From IMG/VR virus record IMGVR_UViG_3300010885_004131, positions 1 through 33,927 of that record: a stretch of DNA of 33,927 nt. One strand, written 5' to 3'. Under the pieces are notes generated by a model that worked only from the letters and a program-made list of their open reading frames with translations, made no database searches and had not been told where the DNA came from. The position numbers and the translations under genes are program-made. This DNA comes from a virus. Every line of letters starts with the position of its first letter. Position 1 is the first letter of the stretch. Shown here one piece after another: positions 1-7,878 of the stretch.

Positions 1-123
1 AGGTTCCTGTGCCGAGTGTCAAAGTTCCAGTTCTCATACCGCCAGCACCACCGCCACCACCGCCACCACTTTGGTTTGACTGGTAGCCACCACCTGCGCC
101 ACCTGCGACGACAAGATATTCAA
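1..123. repeat. Terminal direct repeat, left copy (circular join)
   Basis: Bases 1-123 are identical to 33805-33927. The simplest reading is an assembly overlap of a circular or circularly permuted molecule, because an open reading frame continues perfectly across the join. A biological terminal repeat in the middle of a fibre gene is much less likely. Confidence 0.95.
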
Positions 124-229
124 TAGCAAGTGTGAATGTTGTTGTACCTAAACCACCAAAGGCAGGGTTCAGCCAAGTACCAATCTTTGTGCTAACTAAG
201 GCAGGTTTATCGTATAGACGATTGCTCAT
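1..229 (-). CDS. Gly-rich tail fibre B, N-terminal part (continues at 33804)
   Basis: The gene starts at ATG 229 and reads down through position 1 into 33804-33137. The joined product is 298 residues. This part encodes the N-terminus (MSNRLYDKPALV, then KIGTWLNPAFGG and TTTFTLAIEYLVVAGG) and the first glycine-rich stretch. The N-terminus resembles that of the neighbouring fibre A (VGTWLGTGLGTTTF, then IEYLVIAGGG), so the two are tandem paralogues. Role is inferred as a distal tail fibre or host-recognition protein, because the gene follows the minor tail genes and its Gly-rich repeats resemble polyglycine fibre domains. A shorter start at position 37 would lose the conserved N-terminal module and is not favoured. 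Confidence 0.85.
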   Translation of the reverse strand, partial: MSNRLYDKPALVSTKIGTWLNPAFGGLGTTTFTLAIEYLVVAGGAGGGYQSNQSGGGGGGGAGGMRTGTLTLGTGT

Positions 230-236
230 CTTAGCC

Positions 237-608
237 CTAGACTGTTATGCGATTGACATATCCGAAGATTGAAATCTGTGATGCAGTAGCCGCAAACGCA
301 CGGACAATCTTTGCAGTTGCATTACCTTGTAGCACCAGACCTGCACATACAAGTACCAAACCATTCTGCGCTGTAAGTGTTTGCTTGATTACATCTTTAG
401 GTGCAGTCACACCACCAAACTCAATCGTAAGCAGAATAGATGATGATGAGTTGTTGTATCCATACAACCATACCTCGTCAATAGTTGTTGCAGTAGTTGA
501 TGCAGTGTGAATTGCTGTACCAGCCGTAGCAGTAGCAACTACCAAGATGCCTAGACCATCACCTGTAGTACCTGCTGGTTGTAACGCTAACTTTGTGAAT
601 GTTGCCAT
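237..608 (-). CDS. Small beta-rich virion protein (probable minor tail protein)
   Basis: A 123-residue protein starting at ATG 608, with an AAGGAG Shine-Dalgarno five bases upstream. It is rich in Thr, Ala, Val and Ile with no charged core. It opens MATFTKLALQPAGTTGDGLG and has alternating hydrophobic segments that suggest a beta sandwich. No signal peptide or membrane segment is seen. It lies between a small tail gene and the Gly-rich fibre genes, so a structural role in the tail tip, or as a fibre connector or decoration protein, is likely. I recognise the general type from aquatic phages but cannot name a function. Confidence 0.7.
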   Translation of the reverse strand: MATFTKLALQPAGTTGDGLGILVVATATAGTAIHTASTTATTIDEVWLYGYNNSSSSILLTIEFGGVTAPKDVIKQTLTAQNGLVLVCAGLVLQGNATAKIVRAFAATASQISIFGYVNRITV

Positions 609-617
609 GATTGCTCC

Positions 618-884
618 TTACGAGAACACTTGAACTTGAAGAATGTCTGCACCGCCGCCCGATGCAACCCATGCAGAGCCATTATAGACCCAGAGGGTCA
701 AGGTGTCTGTCGTGTAGGCAAACATGCCAGTGGCTAATGTTGGTTCGCCTGCACCACCGTATGCGGCATCTCTTGCCGCTTCTGACGCAAAGCGACTGAT
801 GACTTGGTCTTGTAGATAGCCGTTGACGCCTGCAGCAGTAAGTACCTCTGCCGCCACCCATAACTTTGTGCCTAGTCCAGCCAC
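618..884 (-). CDS. Small tail protein, unknown function
   Basis: An 88-residue protein starting at GTG 884. GAGGT six bases before the GTG supports this start. The N-terminal LTAAGVNGYLQDQVISRF and the later LWVYNGSAWVASGGG are typical of small tail-associated proteins of actinophages and other siphoviruses, where they follow the minor tail proteins. It probably forms an assembly domain of the tail tip. It is closely spaced with the genes on both sides in the late operon. Confidence 0.7.
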   Translation of the reverse strand: MAGLGTKLWVAAEVLTAAGVNGYLQDQVISRFASEAARDAAYGGAGEPTLATGMFAYTTDTLTLWVYNGSAWVASGGGADILQVQVFS

Positions 885-893
885 TTATTTACC

Positions 894-2171
894 TCACGTG
901 AGAGCATTGGTTGAGTCAAGCGTACCAAAGGTTGTGTCGTCTAAGATGAATGCGTAGATAACAGTCTTGAGGTCGCCTAGACCTATTGTGACTTGGTGTT
1001 GTGTTGGTGTGACTGTGTGTTGCAGTCTGTCCACTTGGTAATAGCGTTCAACAGTAAGTGGTGAACCTGTTGCAAAGGTGCGCACAATCTTGATGCCATC
1101 ACCTATTTCAAGTTGGTTGAGTGTTGTGCGGCTGTTGCTTCCCATGCCGTTGACAACGAATTGCATGTCGTCAAAGCGATAGACGGGGTCTTTATAGGCA
1201 TCTAGCAGTTGTGTTGATAGTGCTTCTGCGTCTGTGTTGTTCTCTAACAGCAATCCAGTCAATGTCAATGTTGATATGCCGTACGAGGCTTGGCTTGCCG
1301 CATCGTTGCTGATGTACTCAGTTCCGCCTTCTTTGGCAACCACAACCTTGTTGTAGAGGAAGGTTTGGTCTGTGATGGTGTTGATGCCCGTGTATGGCAC
1401 AACGCCTGCTGTAATTGGCTCGTTGGCATCAACAAAGTCTGCTGCCACGTCGTAATACCAAACAGTTGACACGGGGTCTGTGTAAGTCAGCGTGCCATCC
1501 CGGGACACAAACAGCAACGCTTGGTCGGCTGTGGCACAGGCTTGCATGTACTGCAAAGCATTAGTGCCTGCGTCTATTGCTAGGGCTTGTAAGTCTTTGC
1601 CGCCTGTAGCAATGTTGCGTTGGTCTATTGGGAAGTTGATCTCTGGCAAGTCCAAGATGCTTGTGATGCGTGTACCACTTATCTCTACAGGTGGCGTGAA
1701 GGTTGTAGTGACAGACTGGTTGGCAAGTAACACAAAGTCATCTGATGCGCCAATAATTGCGTCACTGAGGTCTTGGTCGTAAGCAATGTTGATTGTTGTT
1801 ATTGACCCCACGAACACAAGTTCGTCTGCTAGCGACACTGTTACTTGTCGTCTTGGTTGTACGCCCGTCTCGTTTGTAGTCACATCCCAATACGGACTGG
1901 CTTCGTTGATGGGGTCAAATCGTCTGTCGTTGTTGTTGAGAACAATAGACACAGACCCAGCCTCAAAGTTGTCTAGTGACGAACTGCGACCACGACGCAA
2001 CTGCACACTCTTGACATAATTGGTGACATCAATGCCTTCCAAGTTGCCATCAAGCACACCTTGCCCATCTAGTTGTCCGTAGGTTGGGTCGTCAAGTGTG
2101 AACTGGTTGACAAGGAAACCAAGTTCCATTGTTACTAAGGCAGTCTCACCCCATGCAAGAGTCGTTGCCAT
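894..2171 (-). CDS. Minor tail protein (distal tail / baseplate type)
   Basis: A 425-residue protein whose ATG overlaps the tape-measure stop by one base (TAATG), the usual position for a distal tail protein. The region around residues 48-85 (VTNYVKSVQLRRGRSSSLDN, then AGSVSIVLNNNDRRFDP) is typical of actinophage minor tail proteins. A motif near residues 24-34 (FTLDDPTYGQL) is echoed at the C-terminus (FILDDTTFGTL), so a short element is repeated at both ends. No enzymatic motif is seen. Likely part of the tail tip that carries the fibres. Confidence 0.85.
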   Translation of the reverse strand: MATTLAWGETALVTMELGFLVNQFTLDDPTYGQLDGQGVLDGNLEGIDVTNYVKSVQLRRGRSSSLDNFEAGSVSIVLNNNDRRFDPINEASPYWDVTTNETGVQPRRQVTVSLADELVFVGSITTINIAYDQDLSDAIIGASDDFVLLANQSVTTTFTPPVEISGTRITSILDLPEINFPIDQRNIATGGKDLQALAIDAGTNALQYMQACATADQALLFVSRDGTLTYTDPVSTVWYYDVAADFVDANEPITAGVVPYTGINTITDQTFLYNKVVVAKEGGTEYISNDAASQASYGISTLTLTGLLLENNTDAEALSTQLLDAYKDPVYRFDDMQFVVNGMGSNSRTTLNQLEIGDGIKIVRTFATGSPLTVERYYQVDRLQHTVTPTQHQVTIGLGDLKTVIYAFILDDTTFGTLDSTNALT

Positions 2172-4963
2172 TACGCAGCCACAGTGATTGGAATTGCCCC
2201 ATTGCGTCTCTGGTAGTTGCGCAACGCATCAACAATCGCATTGCCAACCTCTGCGCCATTTGTACCCATACCAGCGTTCACAGTGAGCATGATTGTTGTG
2301 CCAAAGCCACTTGCTTTGTCTAGTGGGATAACTGCCTCTGGACCACGTTCGCCAATGATGGCGGCAGTTGGACCTGTCACAATGCCACCTGTCGCCATGT
2401 ATCTGAATCCGAAACCAGCACGCTCTTGAGCAGCAGAGGCTGCTGTAGTACCCGATGAGGCACCAACACCTGTCACAGCGCTCGTAGCAGCGGCTATGGC
2501 TGCATTAGCAAGTGCAACAGCAGTAGAGGTCTGTGCGTCAATGCGTGCAATGCCTGCGGCTGGAGCGTTCCTCTTTGCTGCATTGAGTTCCTTCTGTGCA
2601 TCTGCAACTGCTAACACTGCTTTCGCTTCATCAAGTAGAGCATCAGCAACATCACTGATAGCATCTGCCTCGTCACGATAAGCCTTCTCTAAGTCACGTT
2701 CTGCTTCTGCCAACGCATACTTGGCATCCTCTACTGCTTGCGCCGCATCAGCCTCGGCAGTCAGTGCATCTGCAATGGCTTTGAGTGCATCGGACTCTGC
2801 AATGCGTGCCTCGGTCACTGCCTCAATAGCGGCTTCCTCGTCTGCCTTTGCCTCGTTGAGTTGTTGCAGTAAATCTTTGTAGATTTCACTGTCGGCTTTG
2901 ACACCATTGAGCATCTGGTTGTACTGGTCTGTCGCATCAGTTACTGCAACCTGACTATCCGTTTGCTCAATCTGCGCTTCAATCAAATCTAGTTTGGCTT
3001 CTGCAAGTGCAATCTCTGCCTCACGAATCATTTGTGGCGTGCTAGTGGCATCAGACCTAACGGCCGCCAACTCTGCTTCTGCTTCTATGAGATCGTATTG
3101 CGCTTTCTCTGCGTCATATGTACTGCGCTCTGCATCTCTTTGCGACTCACTCAACGCTCGTTGTGCGGCTTTGCCTTGTTTGCTACTTGCGCCATATCCG
3201 TTGACGGCTGCGTTGAATGCGTCTTGTGCTTTCTTCAACTCTGTTGTTGACTTAGTGAGTTTGGTTTGTGCTTTGCCTGTTGCGTCTATTGACTTCTGAT
3301 AGTTGATACGGGCTTGGGCTGTGTCCTCTTGTGCTTTGCCAACGCCCTCTATTGCCTTTGTTACATCACGACCTGCTTTGTCAAGTTTGCGCATTGAGTC
3401 TGTGATGTCGTTGCCTGCGTCTGTCACTTTCTGTTGTGCGTCTTTCACGCCTTGCATAGAGTCGGCAAGAGATTTGTTAGCATCTACAGTCTTGAGAACA
3501 GCCTCACGGTAATCTTTCAACAACTCTTGGACAGTCTTGACGGCTGCACCTACACCACCAAAGCCACCCTCTTTCTTTGCTGGAGCAATTCTGTCTGCCT
3601 CTCGTATGAGTTGTTGCACTGATTTGCCAAGTTGGTCTACTTGCGACTTGGTGGCTGCAGCAGCAGCGCCAACACGACCGAACGCAACCTCACCAACACG
3701 CGGAATCTCCGTAAGACCTGCACCAAAGTAGTTTGCTGCTTTGATAAGTAAATTGAATCCGTCAATGATCTTGTTGTAACCCCAGATGAAAGAGTTGATC
3801 CAAACTTCAATGGACTCAATAATTGCGTTGATGACTGCATTCACTCCGTCACGGAACCATTGGAACTTTATGTACATGGCAATGATTGCAACAACAACAA
3901 CTGCTATAGCGGCGGCTATCCAGCCAAACGGATTAGATGCAGCAAAGGATATGTTGAGTGCAGTAGCAAGACCAATCACCACGTTGTATGCCATGACAGC
4001 AAACTTCAATGCAACGAAGGCTGTGACAAGACCATAGACGGTATTGCCAAACGAGTCCATGTCGCCAATGAAATCTAAGATGTCTCCGCCAACAATCTTT
4101 ATTGCTGCGCCAAGACCATCTTTGCCAATTACATCTGCAAGGTTCTGCACATACGGAACAACAGTTGTCTCAAGGAAGGTTGCAAGTCGCTCAAAGTATG
4201 GCAACAGAATTGTGCCAAGACTTTCTGCTACCTCACCAAAGGCAAGCCTGATGCGGTCTGTTGCTTTGGCAGAGGCAAGTGCAGTGCCGCCAACCTGTGT
4301 CTCAATGGCTTTGAGTAGTGTGTCTTGTGCTTCAAGCATCTTGCCCGACTCAACAAGTGCTTTGATCTTTGCTTTCTCTTGCTCCGTGAACGTGACTCCA
4401 GCCCTGCCAAGTGCTGTGATGCCTTTGATTGGGTCATTCAATGCTTTGCCAAGTGCTACTGCGTTCTGCTCTGCCTCACCAAACCCAGCCGCAGCCAAGT
4501 CCATTGCCGCCATAGTCGTACGGTCAAAGGCTCCACCAACTTCATCTGCTGTGACTGCAAGGTTCTTGAATGTAAGCAGTTTGGTTTGTGTTGCTTTGAT
4601 GATGTCCTCATCAATGCCGAGTTGCATCTGTTGCTTGGATGCCAGTGCTGTGAGCCTGTCAACAACATTCTGTGTCTCTCCACCAAACAAACCCATAGAG
4701 GTTGCAACTTGCAACATGGCACGGTCTGCAACTTGTGCATCCTCAGCAGTCTTTGCCAATTTGAAAGCAACAACAGAAAGACCTGCAGCAGCAACAGCCC
4801 CATACTTTGCCACGTTCCTAACGCCATTGGTGAGGGCTTTGTCAATAGTGCGCATTGAGTAACTGGCACGGGCAGACACGCCCTCTAGTTTCTTGAAATC
4901 CTTGATGGCTTTATATACACCTTTCGCATCAAAGGTGGAGACAATGGATACACCAACAGCCAT
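2171..4963 (-). CDS. Tape measure protein
   Basis: This is the longest gene, 930 residues, directly after the tail assembly chaperone region as in almost all siphoviruses. The N-terminal third has the conserved tape-measure core (FGEAEQNAVALGKALNDP, then GITALGRAGVTF). Hydrophobic segments occur near residues 285-365. Residues about 480-800 form a long Ala/Glu/Lys/Asp-rich coiled coil. The C-terminus has the typical MATGGIVTGPTAAIIGERGPEA motif in shortened form (GGIV, then GERGPEAVIPL). At about 1.5 angstroms per residue the tail would be near 140 nm long (inference). Start ATG 4963 overlaps the stop of the preceding gene by one base. Confidence 0.95.
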   Translation of the reverse strand: MAVGVSIVSTFDAKGVYKAIKDFKKLEGVSARASYSMRTIDKALTNGVRNVAKYGAVAAAGLSVVAFKLAKTAEDAQVADRAMLQVATSMGLFGGETQNVVDRLTALASKQQMQLGIDEDIIKATQTKLLTFKNLAVTADEVGGAFDRTTMAAMDLAAAGFGEAEQNAVALGKALNDPIKGITALGRAGVTFTEQEKAKIKALVESGKMLEAQDTLLKAIETQVGGTALASAKATDRIRLAFGEVAESLGTILLPYFERLATFLETTVVPYVQNLADVIGKDGLGAAIKIVGGDILDFIGDMDSFGNTVYGLVTAFVALKFAVMAYNVVIGLATALNISFAASNPFGWIAAAIAVVVVAIIAMYIKFQWFRDGVNAVINAIIESIEVWINSFIWGYNKIIDGFNLLIKAANYFGAGLTEIPRVGEVAFGRVGAAAAATKSQVDQLGKSVQQLIREADRIAPAKKEGGFGGVGAAVKTVQELLKDYREAVLKTVDANKSLADSMQGVKDAQQKVTDAGNDITDSMRKLDKAGRDVTKAIEGVGKAQEDTAQARINYQKSIDATGKAQTKLTKSTTELKKAQDAFNAAVNGYGASSKQGKAAQRALSESQRDAERSTYDAEKAQYDLIEAEAELAAVRSDATSTPQMIREAEIALAEAKLDLIEAQIEQTDSQVAVTDATDQYNQMLNGVKADSEIYKDLLQQLNEAKADEEAAIEAVTEARIAESDALKAIADALTAEADAAQAVEDAKYALAEAERDLEKAYRDEADAISDVADALLDEAKAVLAVADAQKELNAAKRNAPAAGIARIDAQTSTAVALANAAIAAATSAVTGVGASSGTTAASAAQERAGFGFRYMATGGIVTGPTAAIIGERGPEAVIPLDKASGFGTTIMLTVNAGMGTNGAEVGNAIVDALRNYQRRNGAIPITVAA

Positions 4964-5553
4964 TAGAACCTGCCCCCAATGCCGCTTGACAGGCGTTGTT
5001 GTGTTTGTTGTTCAAGAGTTCGCAACACACTCCGCAACGCAGCCTCAATCAAAGTGAAGTTCTTTGCTGTTGCAGGATAAAGAATGCGTGAACGCCAACC
5101 ATTCTGCTTGCTCTTTGTGCGCCTGTGCTTGTCTAAGTTCATAACGAATTGACTGTTGTTAGCACTGCCAGCAGTATCAAACACCATGCCACCAGCATTG
5201 GTCTGTTGTATGCGCAAGATTGTTCTGCCTTTGCCACGGGCTAGTCCAGTGCCAGCAATTGCTTTCACGCCCTTAGACGCAGCCCCGGGGCTATATCCAG
5301 GCATTCGTGATGGACCTTTACGACCTGATGTGTGCCAACCAGACAAAGGTTTCTCGTCAGGGAATCTCTCTCCAACTACTTTGGCTAGAGGTTGTGATGC
5401 GTCAGCAATGTTCTTGCGAATGTGGTCATACATGTCTTTGTCAAACAGACGCAATGCACGGAGCGTCTCATTCATGCCATAGGTGTCAATACGGAAGTTG
5501 GCAGCCTTGCCACCTGCTGTCACCGTTGAAAGTGTTGTGCCGCCCTTTGCCAT
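4963..5553 (-). CDS. Tail-region protein of unknown function
   Basis: A 196-residue basic protein between the tail assembly chaperone and the tape measure gene. I favour ATG 5553, which has GAGGAT upstream. The longer frame would begin at TTG 5601 and overlap the frameshifted chaperone more deeply. The middle part is Gly/Arg/Ser/Lys-rich (SGRKGPSRMPGYSPGAASKG), followed by a hydrophobic and basic C-terminus. The length and predicted fold resemble gp10-type head-tail or tail-completion proteins, but the position after the chaperone is unusual for that role. It could be a minor tail or tail-assembly protein. Function is not established from sequence. Confidence 0.65.
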   Translation of the reverse strand: MAKGGTTLSTVTAGGKAANFRIDTYGMNETLRALRLFDKDMYDHIRKNIADASQPLAKVVGERFPDEKPLSGWHTSGRKGPSRMPGYSPGAASKGVKAIAGTGLARGKGRTILRIQQTNAGGMVFDTAGSANNSQFVMNLDKHRRTKSKQNGWRSRILYPATAKNFTLIEAALRSVLRTLEQQTQQRLSSGIGGRF

Positions 5554-5569
5554 GTTGCCAATCGTATCC

Positions 5570-5988
5570 TCATCTGTGTTTGCGCTTTGCTTGCTGTGCA
5601 ACTGATCGCAGATAAGCCAGCATTGTGTTCAACATCTCCTCGCTCTCTTGCATAAGAAGGCTTGGTGATATGTGATACTCAAAGGCTAGGTGAGCAATCA
5701 GCCAATGGGCTGAGTCGTCTCCGAACTTGACAAAGGGCTCTCACTGTCCTCTCGGGGTTTGACTTCCGATACTAAGCGAATCCACTCTGGGTCAAACTTT
5801 GCTTTCGTCTTGCCTCTGTGAGTAAGTGCAGACCACGCCAACCATGCAAGGTCGGTCAAGCGTAACTCTTGCTCAAACTTGACCACGCTGCGTTGCCATG
5901 TGCGCTCGAATCCAACGAAGTCTGCGAACGTGGCGTCCACATCCTCTGTTGTTCCGTCAATGTACTCAACTGTCAATTCAATCTTCAT
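5570..5988 (-). CDS. Tail assembly chaperone, -1 frameshift form (GT-type)
   Basis: Reading in frame to C CCT TTG (minus strand, 5737-5731) and slipping back one base gives CCC TTT, then VKFGDDSAHWLIAHLAFEY and onward to TGA at 5570-5572. The total is 139 residues. The added C-terminus has the classic extension features: a W-L-I-A-H-L-A-F-E-Y helix, then SPSLL, then MLNTMLAYLRS and a basic end (QQAKRKHR). The heptamer fits the X XXY YYZ rule exactly and the extension keeps family-like features with no internal stop. Both are seen directly. Frameshifting efficiency cannot be judged from sequence. Confidence 0.85.
5698..5988 (-). CDS. Tail assembly chaperone, short form (G-type)
   Basis: A 96-residue protein from ATG 5988, with AAGGAG six bases upstream. 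It is acidic, with alternating beta/helix (IELTVEYIDGTTEDVDATFA) and the WLAWSALTHRGK segment typical of actinophage tail chaperones. It lies between the tube gene and the tape measure gene. A slippery heptamer near its 3' end (5731-5737) allows a -1 shift into a longer form, given as a separate entry. The short form coats or folds the tape measure protein during tail assembly, as lambda gpG does. Confidence 0.85.
   Translation of the reverse strand: MKIELTVEYIDGTTEDVDATFADFVGFERTWQRSVVKFEQELRLTDLAWLAWSALTHRGKTKAKFDPEWIRLVSEVKPREDSESPLSSSETTQPIG
5731..5737 (-). promoter_or_regulatory. Programmed -1 ribosomal frameshift site (CCCTTTG)
   Basis: On the minus strand the heptamer reads C CCT TTG in the zero frame of the chaperone gene, so both tRNAs can re-pair with CCC and TTT after a -1 slip. 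It lies 31 bases before the zero-frame stop. No obvious strong pseudoknot is seen downstream, as in many phage chaperone sites. Confidence 0.8.
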
Positions 5989-6009
5989 CGCTGCTCCTTA
6001 GATTGTGAT

Positions 6010-6420
6010 TTATGGGGTTGTTGACTTGACCAGTGTGCCACCTGTGAAAGACAATGTTGTCATTGCCAACTCTCCGACGCTGGCTGCGACTGGAGTGTGT
6101 GCTGCGAGGAATGTGCCAGTCAATGTGTAAGACGGGTTCGTAGAACTTGTCGTAGCACCGTTTGGCTTGACAATCACAGTGGTGGTGGTGCCGACAAGTG
6201 GATAGACAGTTGCTTCAACATTGGCTGCAGCAAAGTCTTGCATGAATGCAACTTCGCACGAGTTGTTCTGCAACCCGCCCACGAACACATGTCCGCTGCT
6301 TCCGAACGTGGTTGATTCAACAGAGTCAATCTCGTAGTTGAGTGTTACAGAGTTTGCTCGGTCGCTCAGTATGACTGAGTTCACTGAGATGTATGCGTTG
6401 GTGAGAACGATTTGTGCCAT
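6010..6420 (-). CDS. Major tail tube protein (probable)
   Basis: A 136-residue protein from ATG 6420, with GAGGAGAAA upstream. It is beta-rich (ISVNSVILSDRANSVTLNYE, then GGLQNNSCEVAFMQDF), with the FGSSGHVFVGGL turn and a C-terminal TTLSFTGGTLV strand typical of short siphoviral tube proteins. It sits directly before the tail assembly chaperone pair. It would polymerise into hexameric rings around the tape measure. It is short compared with lambda gpV but within the range of small-tube actinophages. Confidence 0.8.
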   Translation of the reverse strand: MAQIVLTNAYISVNSVILSDRANSVTLNYEIDSVESTTFGSSGHVFVGGLQNNSCEVAFMQDFAAANVEATVYPLVGTTTTVIVKPNGATTSSTNPSYTLTGTFLAAHTPVAASVGELAMTTLSFTGGTLVKSTTP

Positions 6421-6423
6421 GAC

Positions 6424-6594
6424 TTATTTCTCCTCTAGGTCTTTCTTGACTGATTGTTTGTTTGCATTGATTGCCTCAATATGTCCGCCCTCAATGAGTG
6501 CCTCAATGTTGAGTCCTTCTAGTTGCATGTCGTCAACTGTACTTCCTGCTGTTACATCTGTGAGCCTGTCGCTCAGGACTTTGTATTGTGCCAT
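6424..6594 (-). CDS. Small conserved tail/neck protein
   Basis: A 56-residue acidic protein starting at ATG 6594 (MAQYKVLSDRLTDV), with GGAG eight bases upstream. A longer frame upstream would need a TTG start inside the tail terminator gene and lacks a ribosome site. The pattern 'KVLSDRLTDVTAG, then LEGLNIEALIEGGHIEAI' is a small protein I recognise as recurrent near tail tube genes of actinophages, with no assigned role. It lies between the tail terminator and tube genes. Confidence 0.7.
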   Translation of the reverse strand: MAQYKVLSDRLTDVTAGSTVDDMQLEGLNIEALIEGGHIEAINANKQSVKKDLEEK

Positions 6595-6604
6595 GTTGTG
6601 CTCC

Positions 6605-7012
6605 TTAGCCGTGGACTTGACATTGCATAGAGATTTGTAGAAACTCTGCGTCTCCGACTGTGACAGCACTTATATTTGCTGCACTGCTGAGAACCAGTGT
6701 GGCTACTACTCCACTCAATGTTGGATTGCTTTCTAACGCTAGACGAATACTTGATGCGCCCGAATAGGACAAGTAACTGTCTAGCAGGCTGTGTGCCGTT
6801 CTATCGGTGTATCTGCCTGCAACGACAGTGATGTTCCAATCAGTTGTGACATCGCCGCCACCAAACGCTTTGTGGTAGTTGACTGTCTGCAAGATTGGGA
6901 ATGCGATTGGTGGATTGAGTTGGTCTGGTTGGTAGGCGTATGTGCGAAGCCCCGGGATCGTAGCCAGTTGTGTTGCTAGTGCTGTTGCTATCTGATTGAT
7001 GGTGGCAGGCAT
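6605..7012 (-). CDS. Tail terminator / minor neck protein
   Basis: A 135-residue protein from ATG 7012, overlapping the upstream stop by one base (TAATG). It begins with an amphipathic helix (INQIATALATQLATIPGL), then the YQPDQLNPPIAFPI segment, typical of tail-terminator-like proteins of actinophages. The position between the head-tail connector and the tube gene fits. It would cap the tube and join it to the head. Assignment rests on position and general pattern. Confidence 0.7.
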   Translation of the reverse strand: MPATINQIATALATQLATIPGLRTYAYQPDQLNPPIAFPILQTVNYHKAFGGGDVTTDWNITVVAGRYTDRTAHSLLDSYLSYSGASSIRLALESNPTLSGVVATLVLSSAANISAVTVGDAEFLQISMQCQVHG

Positions 7013-7611
7013 TAGGCAACTGCTAGCAAGCGATACTGATTGAGCATGTCACGCACATCGGGGTCAACTGCTTTGACTTGTATTGCCATGTCATTGAATC
7101 CGACAATGCCTAGTGCAGCGTTGTAGCGTGCGAAACCTCTAATGGACAACAGGATGCAGGCTTGGCGAACGTCGCTAGGGATTGCTTCCCAGCCCCAAGC
7201 GGCAGTGACTTGGCAGTAAGGCACATTCGGCGTGACCTGTATCGGGAATGTCTTGCCGCCAATAGCCACGATGCGATTGTAAGGGTGATAGTTCAGTCCA
7301 GCATCAAGAGGCTCTAACTGGTAGTCCGTGCCTTGTGTCCATGTCTGGTCAAAGACATTGTTGCCTTGTGTGCTTACTTTGACAATGACCGTTGTGTTTG
7401 CAATGTCGTTGGTCGGAATGTTGTAGTAATCAAACGGGTAGATGCTGATTGCTGTTGGGGCTGTCTTGTAGAACCAACGACCACAGTATCCATCTATGCG
7501 GCGGCTTGCGCCTTCTATTGCGCCTTCTAACAATGTGTCATCAACATTGTCTGTCAGTCTGAGTGCTGCCTTTACCTCGGCAAGCGTGGCATAGCCGTTT
7601 GCTATTGCCAT
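7012..7611 (-). CDS. Head-tail adaptor (gp6-like connector)
   Basis: A 199-residue protein from ATG 7611. The N-terminus (YATLAEVKAALRLTDNVDD, then LLEGAIEGASRRIDGYCGRWF) is the helical head of the gp6-like head-tail connector family. The following beta region (IYPFDYYNIPTNDIANTTVI) and C-terminal helix (DPDVRDMLNQYRL) also fit. It forms a ring under the portal that links to the tail. It follows the major capsid gene by one small gene, as in many siphoviruses. Confidence 0.8.
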   Translation of the reverse strand: MAIANGYATLAEVKAALRLTDNVDDTLLEGAIEGASRRIDGYCGRWFYKTAPTAISIYPFDYYNIPTNDIANTTVIVKVSTQGNNVFDQTWTQGTDYQLEPLDAGLNYHPYNRIVAIGGKTFPIQVTPNVPYCQVTAAWGWEAIPSDVRQACILLSIRGFARYNAALGIVGFNDMAIQVKAVDPDVRDMLNQYRLLAVA

Positions 7612-7614
7612 TGG

Positions 7615-7815
7615 TTACTTCTTTCGCTTAGATGCCGCAGGCTGGCTGGCTCGCTCCACTGTTGGTTCAATCGTTGCTGCTTCTCTTGTGCTTACTTTGT
7701 GACCTAATGCTTCTAATGCTGCATCGCATGATGCTGCACGCTTAGGCAAGTTGCGTGCTACATAACCTGCACGCTCTACGAGTAAGGCTTTGATTTGGTC
7801 TTGTGTGTTTGACAT
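7615..7815 (-). CDS. Small basic protein between capsid and connector genes
   Basis: A 66-residue protein from ATG 7815, with AGGAG six to nine bases upstream. The N-terminal half is helical (DQIKALLVERAGYVARNLPK), followed by AASCDAALEALGHKV and a Lys-rich end (KRKK). Similar short proteins follow the capsid gene in many actinophages and have no agreed function. A strong hairpin at 7832-7866 sits just before its ribosome site. Confidence 0.65.
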   Translation of the reverse strand: MSNTQDQIKALLVERAGYVARNLPKRAASCDAALEALGHKVSTREAATIEPTVERASQPAASKRKK

Positions 7816-7831
7816 GTGTGCTCCTAAGTGT

Positions 7832-7866
7832 TTGGGGCAGTGCTGCGATCAACAACACTGCCCCAA
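7832..7866 (-). terminator. Hairpin after the capsid gene (partial terminator or mRNA stabiliser)
   Basis: A perfect 11-bp stem (7832-7842 with 7856-7866, TTGGGGCAGTG) with a 13-base loop, placed 12 bases after the capsid stop. No U-run follows. The Shine-Dalgarno of the next gene lies about six bases downstream. It may reduce read-through after the capsid gene or protect mRNA ends. Confidence 0.5.
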
Positions 7867-7878
7867 CACCATAGACGA

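Noticed and set aside
1-123. Biological direct terminal repeat
   Set aside because: The repeat lies inside an uninterrupted fibre gene; a circular assembly overlap explains it better.
4044-4862. Long plus-strand open frame (272 codons) opposite the tape measure gene
   Set aside because: It is a shadow of the Ala/Lys/Glu-rich tape measure coding strand. It is Ser/Ala/Cys-rich, has no recognisable domain and lies against a whole-genome minus-strand gene order.
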